Assembly (NCBI RefSeq): GCF_000975035.1
Contig: NZ_BBRA01000002.1
Location: 493,862-557,861 of the forward strand
Source: Demequina flava
GTDB taxonomy: Bacteria > Actinomycetota > Actinomycetes > Actinomycetales > Demequinaceae
Direction of reading: 5' to 3'
DNA length: 64,000 bases
Shown: positions 8,990 through 17,771 of the stretch, in pieces
Layout: the number at the start of each line of letters is the position of its first letter
Numbering within the stretch: position 1 is the stretch's first letter
Translations under genes and position numbers: made by a program
The notes under the pieces: generated by a model
Seen by the model: the letters and a program-made list of their open reading frames with translations, nothing else
Told to the model about the DNA's origin: nothing
Databases searched by the model: none

Positions 8990-9826
8990 TTAGGCGATCT
9001 GGGTGACCTTCACGGAAACGTTGAGATTTTCGGTGGCTCCAGCAACGACACCCATGAGTGGCGGGATGTCTCGGTATTCGCGGGCGCGGCCGACGATGAC
9101 GTGGTGGTCGCCCACTTCGCGGTCGTTCGTGGGGTCGAAGCCAGTCCACTCGCCGGTCCACCACTCGAGCCAGGCGTGCGACTCACCTTCGACGGTCTCG
9201 CCAATCGAGGCATCCCGGGACGGGTGCAGATAGCCCGAGACGTAACGGGCCGGAATGCCCACGGCACGCAGCGTGCCGATGGCCAGTTGCGCCATGTCCT
9301 GACAAACCCCTGACCTTGCATCCCAGGCATCACGTGCGGCCGAGTGCACGCTGGTGACGCCAGACACGTACTTGACCTCAGAGTGCAGTCGTTCGCACAC
9401 TGCGCGCGCGGTGGAGTCCGGGCTGAGCTTGGTGGCGGCGTCGCGCGCGAACTCCACCATCGCTTCCGGTGGCGTTGTCGTCGCCGAGTTCTCGAGGTAC
9501 TCACACAACAGGTCACGGAGCTTGTCTCCCTCGAGGGTGCTCCAGTCCGTCTTCTCTTCACGTGGCGCGCTCGAGATGACCTCGACCACCGAGTTGGCGT
9601 TCACGCGCAAGGAATGGTGCGGCTGGAGGACCTCGAAGACGGTGACGTCGCACTCCCAATAGTCGCGGTACGTCGAGCGCCACGACACCGGACTGATCGA
9701 GACCTTGGAGTCCAGGACACGTTGGCGTGGCAACCAGGCTGGGGTGACCCGCGCCTCGTTGTATGACGAGCCAATGTCCGCGGCGTACTCGAACTGCGTA
9801 CTGTGCTCGATGCGCATCGTGGTCAT
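8990..9826 (-). CDS. Transglutaminase-like cysteine protease family protein
   Basis: 278 residues. The N-terminal beta domain starts RIEHSTQFEYAADIGSSYNE. The core domain carries the Cys-His-Asp triad: SGVCQDMAQLAIGTLRAVGI (Cys), ESHAWLEWW (His) and TGFDPTND (Asp). Family members are cytoplasmic proteins that occur with alpha-E and ATP-grasp genes; the substrate is not established and could be a peptide or amide made by the ATP-grasp partner. The ATG at 9826 overlaps the upstream alpha-E stop (ATGA). An alternative upstream start at 9844 would overlap further and is less likely. Confidence 0.88.
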   Translation of the reverse strand: MTTMRIEHSTQFEYAADIGSSYNEARVTPAWLPRQRVLDSKVSISPVSWRSTYRDYWECDVTVFEVLQPHHSLRVNANSVVEVISSAPREEKTDWSTLEGDKLRDLLCEYLENSATTTPPEAMVEFARDAATKLSPDSTARAVCERLHSEVKYVSGVTSVHSAARDAWDARSGVCQDMAQLAIGTLRAVGIPARYVSGYLHPSRDASIGETVEGESHAWLEWWTGEWTGFDPTNDREVGDHHVIVGRAREYRDIPPLMGVVAGATENLNVSVKVTQIA

Positions 9827-10755
9827 AGCGCCTCCTGGTTCCACGACACTGTCGCGTCGGGAAGGAAGTAACGGTCACGGATGTGGTCCGATGCCGTCGC
9901 ACAGGCCTGTTGCACGGCCTGCATCTGCGGTCGTAGTTCATCGAGGACGTCGCGCACGGGCGAGTACTCGAGCGTGGTGCGTGCCCTTCCGAGTGCGAGC
10001 TGGGCGCGGCCCGCGAGTGTGGGGCTGCGTTCCGCTCCCTCGATCCGGGTGAGGTACTCCTCCGCCATATTGAGGTTGTAGGCGATCGAGCGCGGGAAGT
10101 GACGGTCAATGAGCATGAACTCGGCGGCGCGTTCCTCCGCGACCAGCGCGCGCACGGTGCGCAAATACGCCTCGTGCGCCGAACAGGTGCGCAAGAGAGT
10201 GGTCCAGTCGGGTCCCGTGGTGCCGTCGAGCGACCGCGTCATGAGGAGCCTCGCGATCATGTCCGCGCGCTCGAGCGAGCGTCCCAGCTCAAGGAAGTTC
10301 CAGACGTCGTCACGAGAGGTTGTCGCGCTCGCGAGTCCACGCATCACGGCCGTTCGCTCGCGGACCCACACAAAGTACTCGTGGGGTCGACGCGCGCGGT
10401 TGGTCCAACGACGCAGCTCCATGCGCGTCGTGTTGAGGCTCTCCCACACTTCTGTCGAAATGACCTCGCGTGCGCGGCGCGCGTTCTCGCGTGCGGCCGT
10501 GAGTGAGCCTGCTATCGAGGACAACTCCTTCGAGTCGTAGGCCAAGTGGGTAAGGATGTCGGCCTGCGTGACATCCCGATCCTCGGTGAACTGCACGTTC
10601 ATCACGCTCAGGAGGGATGCGTTGGCGGAGGGCTCATCTACCCACGGGTCTTCGAGGAGCACGTTGAGGTGGACGTCCAGCAAGCGCGCTGTGTTGTCCG
10701 CGCGCTCGACGTAACGCCCAATCCAGAACAGTGACTCAGCGATGCGGCTCAGCAT
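9823..10755 (-). CDS. Alpha-E domain protein
   Basis: 310 residues, all-helical. It begins MLSRIAESLFWIGRYVERAD, the characteristic opening of the alpha-E (bacterial domain of unknown function) family, which fixes the start at 10755 rather than the ATG at 10764. Other conserved blocks are RENARRAREVIS and LERADMIARLL. It is the middle gene of the triad of ATP-grasp, alpha-E and transglutaminase, overlapping both neighbours, so the three are surely co-translated. The family function is unknown; a scaffold or partner role for the ATP-grasp enzyme is only inference. Confidence 0.88.
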   Translation of the reverse strand: MLSRIAESLFWIGRYVERADNTARLLDVHLNVLLEDPWVDEPSANASLLSVMNVQFTEDRDVTQADILTHLAYDSKELSSIAGSLTAARENARRAREVISTEVWESLNTTRMELRRWTNRARRPHEYFVWVRERTAVMRGLASATTSRDDVWNFLELGRSLERADMIARLLMTRSLDGTTGPDWTTLLRTCSAHEAYLRTVRALVAEERAAEFMLIDRHFPRSIAYNLNMAEEYLTRIEGAERSPTLAGRAQLALGRARTTLEYSPVRDVLDELRPQMQAVQQACATASDHIRDRYFLPDATVSWNQEAL

Positions 10756-12353
10756 GGCGGGCACTCCGATCCGTCATTCAGGCGTTGCTGTTGCTGTTGC
10801 TGTTGCTGTTGTCCCGCCACCATGTCTTCGGGGTGAGCCGACTGCGGCACGGAGGCCATGCCCGCCAGTTCCACGAGGCTTTCCTCGGGGGTAGGCACCT
10901 TGCGTCGCTGCCGCACTCCACCCAGCACCCAGGTGTCCTTGGAGCCGCCGCCTTGCGAAGAGTTGACGATCAACTGACCGCGCTCCAAAGCCACGCGCGT
11001 GAGACCGCCGGGCAAGACCCACTGCTCTTCGCCGTCGTTGATTGCGAAGGGCCTGAGGTCGACGTGCCGGGGCTGGAGACCGTCCTCGGTCAATGTCGGC
11101 ACGGTGGACAACTGCACGACCGGCTGCGCGATCCAGCCGCGTGGGTCCTTTTGGATGTGCTTGCGAGCCTCATCCAGCTCGGTCTTCGACGCCTTCGGAC
11201 CGATCAGCACGCCTTTTCCACCGGCTCCGTCGACGGGCTTCACGACCAGTTCGTCCAGGCGGTCGAGCACTTCCTCGCGAGCTTCCGGCTCTTCCAGACG
11301 CCACGTGTCGACATTGGGCAGGATGGGATCTTCCCCCAGGTAGTACCGCGTGAGGTCCGGCATGTAGGTATAAATCAGCTTGTCGTCCGCGACGCCGTTG
11401 CCCACCGCATTCGCGATCGTGACGTTGCCCATCCGAGCCGCGTAAATGAGGCCCGGAGCGCCGAGCGCGGAATCGGAGCGAAACTTCACCGGATCCAGGA
11501 AGTCGTCATCGACGCGGCGATAAATCACGTCCACGCGCCGGCGGCCACCGGTGGTGCGCATGAAGACGTGCCCGTTGACTGTCTCGAGGTCACGCCCTTC
11601 AACGAGTTCGACACCCATGGTCCGGGCGAGGAGGGAGTGCTCGTAATACGCCGAGTTATATACGCCGGGGGTCAGCAACACGATCGTGGGATCATGGACG
11701 CCTTCCGGGGCACTCTTTGCAAGCGCTGAGCGCAGGCGCCTCGAGTACTCGAGTACCGGCCTTATCCCCATAGCCCCAAAGAGCTCGGGGAACATTTGCG
11801 ACATGGCTCGTCTGTTCGACAAGACGTAGCTCACACCCGATGGGACGCGCACGTTGTCCTCGAGAACGCGCCAGATGCCGTGCTGGTCACGCACCAAGTC
11901 AATGCCGGACACGTGGACACGCACGCCGTTGGCCGGCTCCACTCCAGCGACCGCACGATAGAAGTATTGGCTGGTGGCGATCAGTTTTCGCGGAACCACA
12001 CCATCGGTCACGCAGCGCTGTGATCCGTAGACGTCCGCGAGGAACGCCTCAAGTGTGCGCACGCGCTGAGCGACACCGGGCGAGATGATGTCCCACTCGT
12101 CGCTACCGATCACCCGGGGAACAATGTCCAAGGGGAAAGGCCGCTCCTCACCCGCGTGGTCGAACGTCACGCCCTGCGCGAGGTAGGTCGAGGCCAGCGC
12201 CTCTGCCCGCGAGCGCAGGTCGTCGCCGGACATTCGGCCGATCTCGTCGTAAACGCGGGCGTAGGGCTCACGGATTTGTCCGTCGACCTCCATCGCCTCG
12301 TCCCACGCCGCAGCCGGCGCGTATCCGCTCCAAGGGGTCGCAGCATCGGTCAT
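10749..12353 (-). CDS. Circularly permuted type 2 ATP-grasp protein
   Basis: 534 residues from the ATG at 12353. Recognisable blocks are PLDIVPRVIGSDEWDIISPG, RVHVSGIDLVRDQHGIWRVL, VILLTPGVYNSAYYEHSLLA near the middle, VVKPVDGAGGKGVLIGPKAS for nucleotide binding, and a C-terminal STVPTLTEDGLQPRHVDLRP. The family is predicted to make an amide or peptide bond using ATP; the product is unknown. Upstream, TACCGT is 6 bases from the ATG, fitting a leaderless start. Odd: the C-terminus has an uninterrupted run of nine glutamines, encoded by an alternating CAG/CAA hexanucleotide tract, followed by RLNDGSECPPC. Confidence 0.88.
   Translation of the reverse strand: MTDAATPWSGYAPAAAWDEAMEVDGQIREPYARVYDEIGRMSGDDLRSRAEALASTYLAQGVTFDHAGEERPFPLDIVPRVIGSDEWDIISPGVAQRVRTLEAFLADVYGSQRCVTDGVVPRKLIATSQYFYRAVAGVEPANGVRVHVSGIDLVRDQHGIWRVLEDNVRVPSGVSYVLSNRRAMSQMFPELFGAMGIRPVLEYSRRLRSALAKSAPEGVHDPTIVLLTPGVYNSAYYEHSLLARTMGVELVEGRDLETVNGHVFMRTTGGRRRVDVIYRRVDDDFLDPVKFRSDSALGAPGLIYAARMGNVTIANAVGNGVADDKLIYTYMPDLTRYYLGEDPILPNVDTWRLEEPEAREEVLDRLDELVVKPVDGAGGKGVLIGPKASKTELDEARKHIQKDPRGWIAQPVVQLSTVPTLTEDGLQPRHVDLRPFAINDGEEQWVLPGGLTRVALERGQLIVNSSQGGGSKDTWVLGGVRQRRKVPTPEESLVELAGMASVPQSAHPEDMVAGQQQQQQQQQRLNDGSECPPC
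10782..10811. repeat. Hexanucleotide microsatellite (polyglutamine coding)
   Basis: On the plus strand GTTGCTGTTGCT repeats in tandem about four to five times; read on the minus strand as CAGCAA units it encodes nine glutamines near the end of the ATP-grasp protein. Such tracts can gain or lose units by slippage without shifting frame. Confidence 0.85.
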
Positions 12354-12532
12354 TACCCCACGGTAACGGCCTGTTGTCACATTCGCGTGACGAACATGCG
12401 TCTAGTACGAGGCATCTAGCTCCCAGGACCGTTGTCCTCTCCGTCGAGGCCGCGCTCGGGCGACCTTTCTGCAACATGTCCGTGACAACCGCTCCTTACA
12501 CTGGACGACACAACGCCACGTCAGGAGGGCCG

Positions 12533-13030
12533 ATGCCCGGGTTGCCAGACCTGTCCGTCGCCGTGATCACGGTGTCAGACCGGCGAGCCGCCGGCACATT
12601 GCCCGACACGGCAGGTCCGGTCATTGCTGACGCCCTCGCGGCTGAGGGCGCGGACGTCACATCCCGACTCATCCCCGACGGCATCGACTCCGTGCGAGAC
12701 GTCATCACAGAGACGGTCGAGTCAGGGTGCCGCGTCGTCATCACGACGGGTGGCACGGGCGTGGGCCCGCGCGACGTTACCCCCGAGGCCACTGTCGGGT
12801 TGCTCGCGCAAGAACTCCCAGGAATCCCCGAGCTCCTGCGGCGTCACGGAGCTGAGAGCACCCCCATGGCCGCCGTCAGTCGTGGGCTTGCGGGCGTCAC
12901 TCCGGCACCGCACCGCGCCATCATCGTGAACCTGCCGGGCTCCGAGAACGCCGCCCGCGAGGGCATTGCCTTGCTCATTCCAATCCTGGGCCACCTCGTG
13001 GGCCAGGTGCGCGGCGGTGACCACGCATGA
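12533..13030 (+). CDS. mog: MogA/MoaB family molybdopterin adenylyltransferase
   Basis: 165 residues. The block VAVITVSDRRAAG, then VVITTGGTGVGPRDVTPEAT and VNLPGSENAAREGI mark the MogA/MoaB fold, which adenylylates molybdopterin before molybdenum insertion by MoeA. CAGGAGGG lies 3-10 bases before the ATG at 12533, supporting this start. The gene heads a run mog-moaE-moaA with ATGA overlaps. A TACACT hexamer at 12497-12502 could be the -10. The ATG of this gene sits inside a copy of the dispersed motif GGCCGATGC. Confidence 0.92.
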   Translation: MPGLPDLSVAVITVSDRRAAGTLPDTAGPVIADALAAEGADVTSRLIPDGIDSVRDVITETVESGCRVVITTGGTGVGPRDVTPEATVGLLAQELPGIPELLRRHGAESTPMAAVSRGLAGVTPAPHRAIIVNLPGSENAAREGIALLIPILGHLVGQVRGGDHA

Positions 13031-13443
13031 CCAACGCCGAGTTCGTGAGTTCGACTCCATTGTGCCTCGAGGCCCATGTCACCGCGGTCGCGACGGATGC
13101 CGACGGCGCCGTGGCCACGTTCATTGGGCGCGTACGCAATCATGATCCTTCCGTGGACGGCGTCGTCACTGCGCTGGAGTACAGCGCTCACCCCGACGCA
13201 CCGGCCGTCATCGAGCGAATTGTGCGGGAGGTGTCCCAGGCGAACGTGCGCATCTCACTGACTCACCGCATCGGCCTGCTTCACGTAGGTGACACCGCGA
13301 TCATCGCGGCAGCCGCGGCACCTCACCGCGCCGAAGCCTTCGAGGCGTGCCGCGAAGTTGTCGAACGAGTCAAGGCGGAGGCCCCGATTTGGAAGCTCGA
13401 GATTCTCGCGGACGGCTCACACACATGGGTGGGAATCACATGA
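13027..13443 (+). CDS. moaE: Molybdopterin synthase catalytic subunit
   Basis: 138 residues, usual size. AVATFIGRVRNHD, LEYSAHPDA and the C-terminal active-site block VERVKAEAPIWKLEIL are MoaE features; the lysines in the last block line the active site that transfers sulfur from the MoaD thiocarboxylate to precursor Z. It overlaps mog by 4 bases at its start and moaA by 4 bases at its stop. Its partner MoaD is encoded 4 kb away on the opposite strand (17772-18008), so the two subunits come from different transcripts. Confidence 0.95.
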   Translation: MTNAEFVSSTPLCLEAHVTAVATDADGAVATFIGRVRNHDPSVDGVVTALEYSAHPDAPAVIERIVREVSQANVRISLTHRIGLLHVGDTAIIAAAAAPHRAEAFEACREVVERVKAEAPIWKLEILADGSHTWVGIT

Positions 13444-14441
13444 CACATCCCGGACTCACCGACCGCTTTGGGCGCGAGCACCGTGACCTGCGCATCTCGT
13501 TGACCGACCGCTGTTCTCTCCGGTGCACGTACTGCATGCCGGCCGAAGGCGTGCAGTGGCTCCAGCGCGACACGATGCTGTCGACAGAAGAGATCGTTCG
13601 CGTGGCCCGCGTGGCGGTCGAGATGGGCATTGAAGAGATCCGCCTGACGGGCGGAGAGCCATTGCTGAGGGCCGATGTTGTGGACGTCGTGGACAGGTTG
13701 GCTCACCTTGAGGGGCCGCGCGGCCGGCCTGAGGTGTCCCTCACAACGAATGCCTTGCGGCTACCGGCCCTCGCGGATGCACTCCACGATGCGGGGCTCG
13801 CGCGTGTCAACATCTCGCTCGACACACTCCGGCGCGACCGCTTTCACGAACTCACGCGTCGCGACAAGCTAACGGAGACGCTGGCCGGCGTCGCCGCTGC
13901 CGAAGCCGCGGGACTTACCCCGATCAAGATCAACGCCGTCGCGATGCGCGGCATCAATGACGACGAAGTCGTTGATTTGACCCAGTACTGCGTGGACCGC
14001 GGCTATCAGATGCGCTTTATCGAGCAGATGCCGCTGGACGCCGGACACACGTGGGACCGCAAGGAGATGGTCACCGGCGAGGAAATCCTTGCCCAACTCA
14101 CTGACCGGTGGACGCTCACGGAGCGCGACGACCGCGGCGCCGCCCCGGCGCAAGTGTGGGACATCGATGGCGGGCCCTCTTCGGTGGGCGTCATCGCGTC
14201 CGTGACGGCCCCGTTCTGTGGAACGTGCGACCGCGTGCGTCTCACGGCCGACGGCCAGTTGCGTGCGTGCTTGTTCTCGCGCGAGGAGTCGGACATTCGG
14301 GGATTGTTGCGCTCCCACGCCGACGACGAGGCCCTCGCGGGAGCGATCGCGACATGCCTGCGGCTCAAGCGACCCGGGCACGACATCGACGACCCGTCCT
14401 TCCTACAGCCCGACCGTCCCATGAGCGCGATCGGCGGCTAA
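13440..14441 (+). CDS. moaA: GTP 3',8-cyclase
   Basis: 333 residues from the ATG at 13440, which overlaps the moaE stop. This radical SAM enzyme starts Moco synthesis from GTP. The N-terminal cluster motif is DRCSLRCTYCMPAEG (CxxxCxxC). The SAM-binding and sheet segments include EIRLTGGEPLLR. A second 4Fe-4S cluster is held by cysteines in CGTCDRVRLTADGQLRACLF. The protein ends in SAIGG, the double glycine required for catalysis in the family. Everything needed for activity is visible. MoaC, its partner, is in the opposite-strand run. Confidence 0.97.
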   Translation: MTHPGLTDRFGREHRDLRISLTDRCSLRCTYCMPAEGVQWLQRDTMLSTEEIVRVARVAVEMGIEEIRLTGGEPLLRADVVDVVDRLAHLEGPRGRPEVSLTTNALRLPALADALHDAGLARVNISLDTLRRDRFHELTRRDKLTETLAGVAAAEAAGLTPIKINAVAMRGINDDEVVDLTQYCVDRGYQMRFIEQMPLDAGHTWDRKEMVTGEEILAQLTDRWTLTERDDRGAAPAQVWDIDGGPSSVGVIASVTAPFCGTCDRVRLTADGQLRACLFSREESDIRGLLRSHADDEALAGAIATCLRLKRPGHDIDDPSFLQPDRPMSAIGG

Positions 14442-14452
14442 CCCTAGAAGTT

Positions 14453-14473
14453 CCGCTTTTGCGGTTCTATGCT
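14453..14473 (+). promoter_or_regulatory. Promoter and small inverted repeat ahead of the HTH-TOBE gene
   Basis: CCGC-TTTT-GCGG at 14453-14464 forms a 4-bp inverted repeat, loosely flanked by AGAA and TTCT. TATGCT at 14468-14473 is 7 bases before the ATG at 14481 and fits a leaderless -10. The repeat would be well placed as an operator for the regulator itself. Confidence 0.4.
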
Positions 14474-14480
14474 GTGATTC

Positions 14481-14885
14481 ATGCCGCATTTACGAATCAG
14501 TGAAGCAGCGCACCTCTTGGGTGTCTCCGACGACACTGTGCGCCGCTGGGTCGAGTCGACCGGCCTCGACACCACAGTGGACAGTGCGGGCAGAACACTG
14601 ATCGACGGCGTCGCTGTCGCAGATTTCGCCCGCGAGCGAGCACGTGGTGCCGCCAAGGATTCCCCGGTGGCGCGCTCGGCTCGCAATCAATTCGTGGGGC
14701 TTGTCACATCCATCACGTCCGATCCCGTCATGTCACAGGTGGAACTGCAGTGTGGCCCGCACCGCGTCGTGTCGCTCATGAGCACGGAGGCCGTCCGGGA
14801 GCTCGCTCTCGAGCCCGGCGTCGTCGCCACAGCTGTCGTGAAAGCCACCACCGTCATCGTCGAGCGCGACAAGGACAAGGCATGA
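14481..14885 (+). CDS. HTH-TOBE (Mop) domain molybdate regulator
   Basis: 134 residues. Residues 1-55 form an excisionase/MerR-like helix-turn-helix (LRISEAAHLLGVSDDTVRRW). Residues about 68-130 are a TOBE/Mop domain (RNQFVGLVTSITSDPVMSQV, EPGVVATAVVKATTVIV) of the type that binds molybdate. It lies just before modABC and overlaps modA by 4 bases. Known: HTH-TOBE proteins of actinobacteria often precede molybdate transport genes and are thought to act like ModE. Inferred: it controls modABC and perhaps itself according to molybdate. Confidence 0.85.
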   Translation: MPHLRISEAAHLLGVSDDTVRRWVESTGLDTTVDSAGRTLIDGVAVADFARERARGAAKDSPVARSARNQFVGLVTSITSDPVMSQVELQCGPHRVVSLMSTEAVRELALEPGVVATAVVKATTVIVERDKDKA

Positions 14886-15670
14886 GTCACGTGCGCCGAG
14901 GGTGGGTCACGGCCCGCAGACTTGCACTCGTTACGGCCGCCGGCGCGGTGGCGCTCACGGCGACAGCCTGTAGCTCCGAAGATGAAGCCGACGTACTGAC
15001 CGTGCATACCGCGGCCTCGCTGGGCCAGGTGATGGACCGTCTCGCGGACGACTTTGAAGCGACCCGGACAGCGGTGGACGTGCGGCTCAACGTCGGCGGA
15101 TCCTCGTCCCTTGCGACCCAGATTCTGGAGGGTGCGGGCGGCGACGCCTTTGCCTCAGCAAACGCCGCGCAAATGGCGCGCGTAAACGAGGACGGGCTTG
15201 CACCAGAGCCACTCCCCCTGGCGTCGTCGACCCTCACGATCGCGGTAACTCCGGGCAACCCTCACGGAATCGAATCGATCGCGGACCTCGACAACCCCGA
15301 CCTCGACGTCGTCACGTGCGCCGTCCCGGTCCCGTGCGGAGAGTTAGCGCAGGCGACCGCGGACGCCGCCGACGTGGAACTGACCCCCGTCAGCGAAGAG
15401 CTCGCGGTCACTGACGTGCTCGCGAAGGTGACCACTGGGCAAGCAGACGCGGGGCTCGTGTACGTCACGGATGTGATCGCCGCCGACGGCGAGTCGGACG
15501 AGGTCCCCGTCTCAGATGACCCCGACGTCTACGCAGCGGCCCGGACCACGTATCCCATTGCCCGCCTCACCACCGCTGGTGACCCCGCGCTCGCGGATAC
15601 CTTTGTCGCCTACGTGCTGTCCGAACCCGGCCAAGCCACGCTCCGCGAGTTTGGCTTCGGCCCACCGTGA
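14882..15670 (+). CDS. modA: Molybdate-binding lipoprotein of ABC transporter
   Basis: 262 residues. A signal peptide ends in the lipobox LTATAC, with the cysteine near residue 29, so the protein is anchored outside the membrane. The mature part (VLTVHTAASLGQVMDRLADD, VGGSSSLATQILEGAGGDAF) matches periplasmic ModA, where TAASL and the SSSL serine contact the oxyanion. The C-terminal YPIARLTTAGDPALADTFV is also typical. The ATG at 14882 overlaps the regulator stop and its own stop overlaps modB, so the four genes form one operon. Confidence 0.93.
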   Translation: MSHVRRGWVTARRLALVTAAGAVALTATACSSEDEADVLTVHTAASLGQVMDRLADDFEATRTAVDVRLNVGGSSSLATQILEGAGGDAFASANAAQMARVNEDGLAPEPLPLASSTLTIAVTPGNPHGIESIADLDNPDLDVVTCAVPVPCGELAQATADAADVELTPVSEELAVTDVLAKVTTGQADAGLVYVTDVIAADGESDEVPVSDDPDVYAAARTTYPIARLTTAGDPALADTFVAYVLSEPGQATLREFGFGPP

Positions 15671-16455
15671 CCCGAGCATCGGCCCTCCCGCGGTGGATGA
15701 TTCCCCTCGCGCTGGCCGCCGCAGGCGTGATCGCGATTCCCATCCTCGCCACCGTCGCGCGCACGCCGTGGGGGCAACTGCCCGAGTTGCTGTCGTCGCC
15801 GGCGGCGATGCAGGCCATGGGTCTGTCGCTTCGCACCGCGGTGTTGGCGACGGTCCTGTGCGTGGTGCTGGGCGCGCCCCTGGGATTCGCGCTGGCCGCG
15901 TGGACGTCTCGCTGGCAACGCGTGGTGCGCGCTGTAGTTCTGGCGCCGCTCGTGCTGCCGCCCGTGGTGGGTGGACTCGCGCTGCTGTACGCCTTTGGGC
16001 GGCAAGGTCTGCTGGGTGGGTGGTTGTCATCGATGGGGATTGACATCGCGTTCTCGACGACAGCCGTCGTGTTGGCGCAGACTTTCGTCGCGATGCCCTT
16101 CATGGTGCTCGCAACGGAGTCCGCCGTGCGGTCACGCTCGCCTCATCACGAATCGATCGCGTCCACGCTCGGTGCCGGACGGTCCCGCATCTTCTGGGCA
16201 GTGACCGTCCCAGCGGTCGCGCCGGCGCTGGCCACCGGCATGGTGCTGTCATTTGCGCGGGCGCTCGGGGAGTTCGGCGCGACGCTGACGTTCGCTGGGT
16301 CAATGGAGGGCGTCACCCGGACCCTGCCGCTCGAGATCTACCTGCAGCGCGAAAGCGACGCGGCCGCCGCGGTCGCCTTGGCGATGGTGCTCCTGGCGGT
16401 AGCGATTGTGGTGGTGGCGCTCGCCTACCGGCCACTCATGCGGAGCGCCCGATGA
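15667..16455 (+). CDS. modB: Molybdate ABC transporter permease
   Basis: 262 residues with about five or six membrane helices. The cytoplasmic EAA loop that docks on the ATPase reads ESIASTLGAGRSRIFWAVTV; GALGEFGATLTFAGSM-like residues follow (ALGEFGATLTF). The length and the motif match ModB. The GTG start at 15667 overlaps the modA stop, and the stop overlaps modC. Confidence 0.94.
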   Translation: MTRASALPRWMIPLALAAAGVIAIPILATVARTPWGQLPELLSSPAAMQAMGLSLRTAVLATVLCVVLGAPLGFALAAWTSRWQRVVRAVVLAPLVLPPVVGGLALLYAFGRQGLLGGWLSSMGIDIAFSTTAVVLAQTFVAMPFMVLATESAVRSRSPHHESIASTLGAGRSRIFWAVTVPAVAPALATGMVLSFARALGEFGATLTFAGSMEGVTRTLPLEIYLQRESDAAAAVALAMVLLAVAIVVVALAYRPLMRSAR

Positions 16456-17495
16456 GCGCGGCCACGATGAGCATTGACGCGCACATCGCGGTGCCAGAGC
16501 GGGGCGTCGATTGCAGGATCTCGATTCCCGGAGCGGGTCTGATCGCGCTCCTGGGTCCCAATGGCTCCGGAAAATCTACGGTTCTGGCGGCGCTCGCGGG
16601 GACGCTCACGCCGGCGCGCGGGCACGCAAGGCTCGACCAGTCCGTCTTGTTTGATGTGGGCGATCCCGGTGCGGGCACGATCGACGCCGCGGCACGTCGC
16701 ATCACGCTGGTCACACAAAAGGACGACCTCTTTCCGTCCCTCACCGTGCTCGACAACGTGGCTTTCGGGATCCGCGCTCGCGGCGTGTCTCGCGCTGATG
16801 CCCGCGCCGCCGCTCACCAGCACCTCGCCGCGGGTGATCTCGAGGATCTCGCCGACCGTCGCCCAGCCACGTTGTCGGGCGGCCAGGCGCGGCGCGTGGC
16901 CATCATCCGTGCACTCGCGGCCGAGCCTCGCGCCCTACTCCTGGACGAGCCCTTCGCCGGAATCGATGTCGAAGCGGCCATTGCCGTGCGCGGACTCGTG
17001 CGCCAGGCCGGACGCACCATCACGACAGTCATCGCCACCCACGATGCCGCTGATGCTTGGGGGCTTGCGGACCATGTCGTCGTGCTGGACTCCGGTTCCG
17101 TCGCGGATGCCGGGACTACCCAAGCGGTCCTGAGTCAGCCCGTCTCGCGTTTCGCGGCGGCGATGGCCGGGCGGGTCTTGCTCCGCGGCACGGCGGCAGC
17201 GACCGGCCTCACACTCGACGATGGCACCGTGGTCGCTGCGGAGTTGTGTGGCCTATCCCCCGGCGACGCCGCGCTCGTGGCGATCTCCCCGCGGCACGTG
17301 CAGGTGACTGAGGCCGTGAACGGCGACGTGACCGATGTTGTCGCGCGCATCGAGCACCACGGCGATGCGATGCGGGTGTGGGGGCACCTGCTCGCGGCCG
17401 ATGTCGACCCCGAGCAAGGCGTCGACCTGCGCGTCGGCGACCCCATCTCGTTTGCCCTTGCGCCGCGACCGGAGCTCTACAGCCCCACCCGATAG
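16452..17495 (+). CDS. modC: Molybdate ABC transporter ATP-binding protein
   Basis: 347 residues. The ATPase domain has Walker A GPNGSGKST, Q-loop LVTQKDDLF, signature LSGGQARRVAI, Walker B ALLLDEPFAGID and H-loop ATHDAADAWG. Residues beyond about 235 form a C-terminal TOBE/Mop region (VVAAELCGLSPGDAALVAIS) that in ModC proteins senses molybdate and can inhibit uptake. It is the last gene of the plus-strand Moco run, and the inverted-repeat element begins shortly after its stop. Confidence 0.93.
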   Translation: MSAATMSIDAHIAVPERGVDCRISIPGAGLIALLGPNGSGKSTVLAALAGTLTPARGHARLDQSVLFDVGDPGAGTIDAAARRITLVTQKDDLFPSLTVLDNVAFGIRARGVSRADARAAAHQHLAAGDLEDLADRRPATLSGGQARRVAIIRALAAEPRALLLDEPFAGIDVEAAIAVRGLVRQAGRTITTVIATHDAADAWGLADHVVVLDSGSVADAGTTQAVLSQPVSRFAAAMAGRVLLRGTAAATGLTLDDGTVVAAELCGLSPGDAALVAISPRHVQVTEAVNGDVTDVVARIEHHGDAMRVWGHLLAADVDPEQGVDLRVGDPISFALAPRPELYSPTR

Positions 17496-17771
17496 CCCGC
17501 TTCCACCCCCACTTCCCCGGCTTTTCCCCCTTGCCGTACATACACGGCGGGAAAACTGAGGTGCGCAACTCCTGGCCGTCACTTATCGACGGAAAACCAG
17601 CGCCATAGGAACTCAGCCACCCCATCGGCGGCGACGAGGCGCGGTGGGGGGCAGAGCATCGGCCGGAAATCAACGAAAAGTGACGGCCACGGTGCCCGCG
17701 AACCCAAAACTCCGCCGAGTATGTACGGCCAGGGGAAGTGAGGGGTGAGTCAGCGGCGAGGAGAGGAGGGG
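17496..17771. repeat. Gene-free large imperfect inverted repeat
   Basis: I see no gene here. Two conserved blocks recur in inverse: GCCGTACATACACGGCGG at 17533-17550 against the complement of 17712-17729 (17 of 18 match), and GGCCGTCACTT at 17574-17584 against the exact complement at 17678-17688. The gap between blocks is 23 bases in both arms although its sequence differs. CACTTCCCC near 17510 also recurs inverted near 17731-17739. The middle contains CCACC and GGTGG plus a GCATCGGCC copy. It could be a bidirectional terminator, a small non-autonomous mobile element or a structured RNA. Confidence 0.75.

Noticed and set aside
12354..12532. A Moco riboswitch upstream of mogA
   Set aside because: The segment is short and I could not find the conserved Moco RNA stems; a normal promoter and ribosome-binding site suffice.
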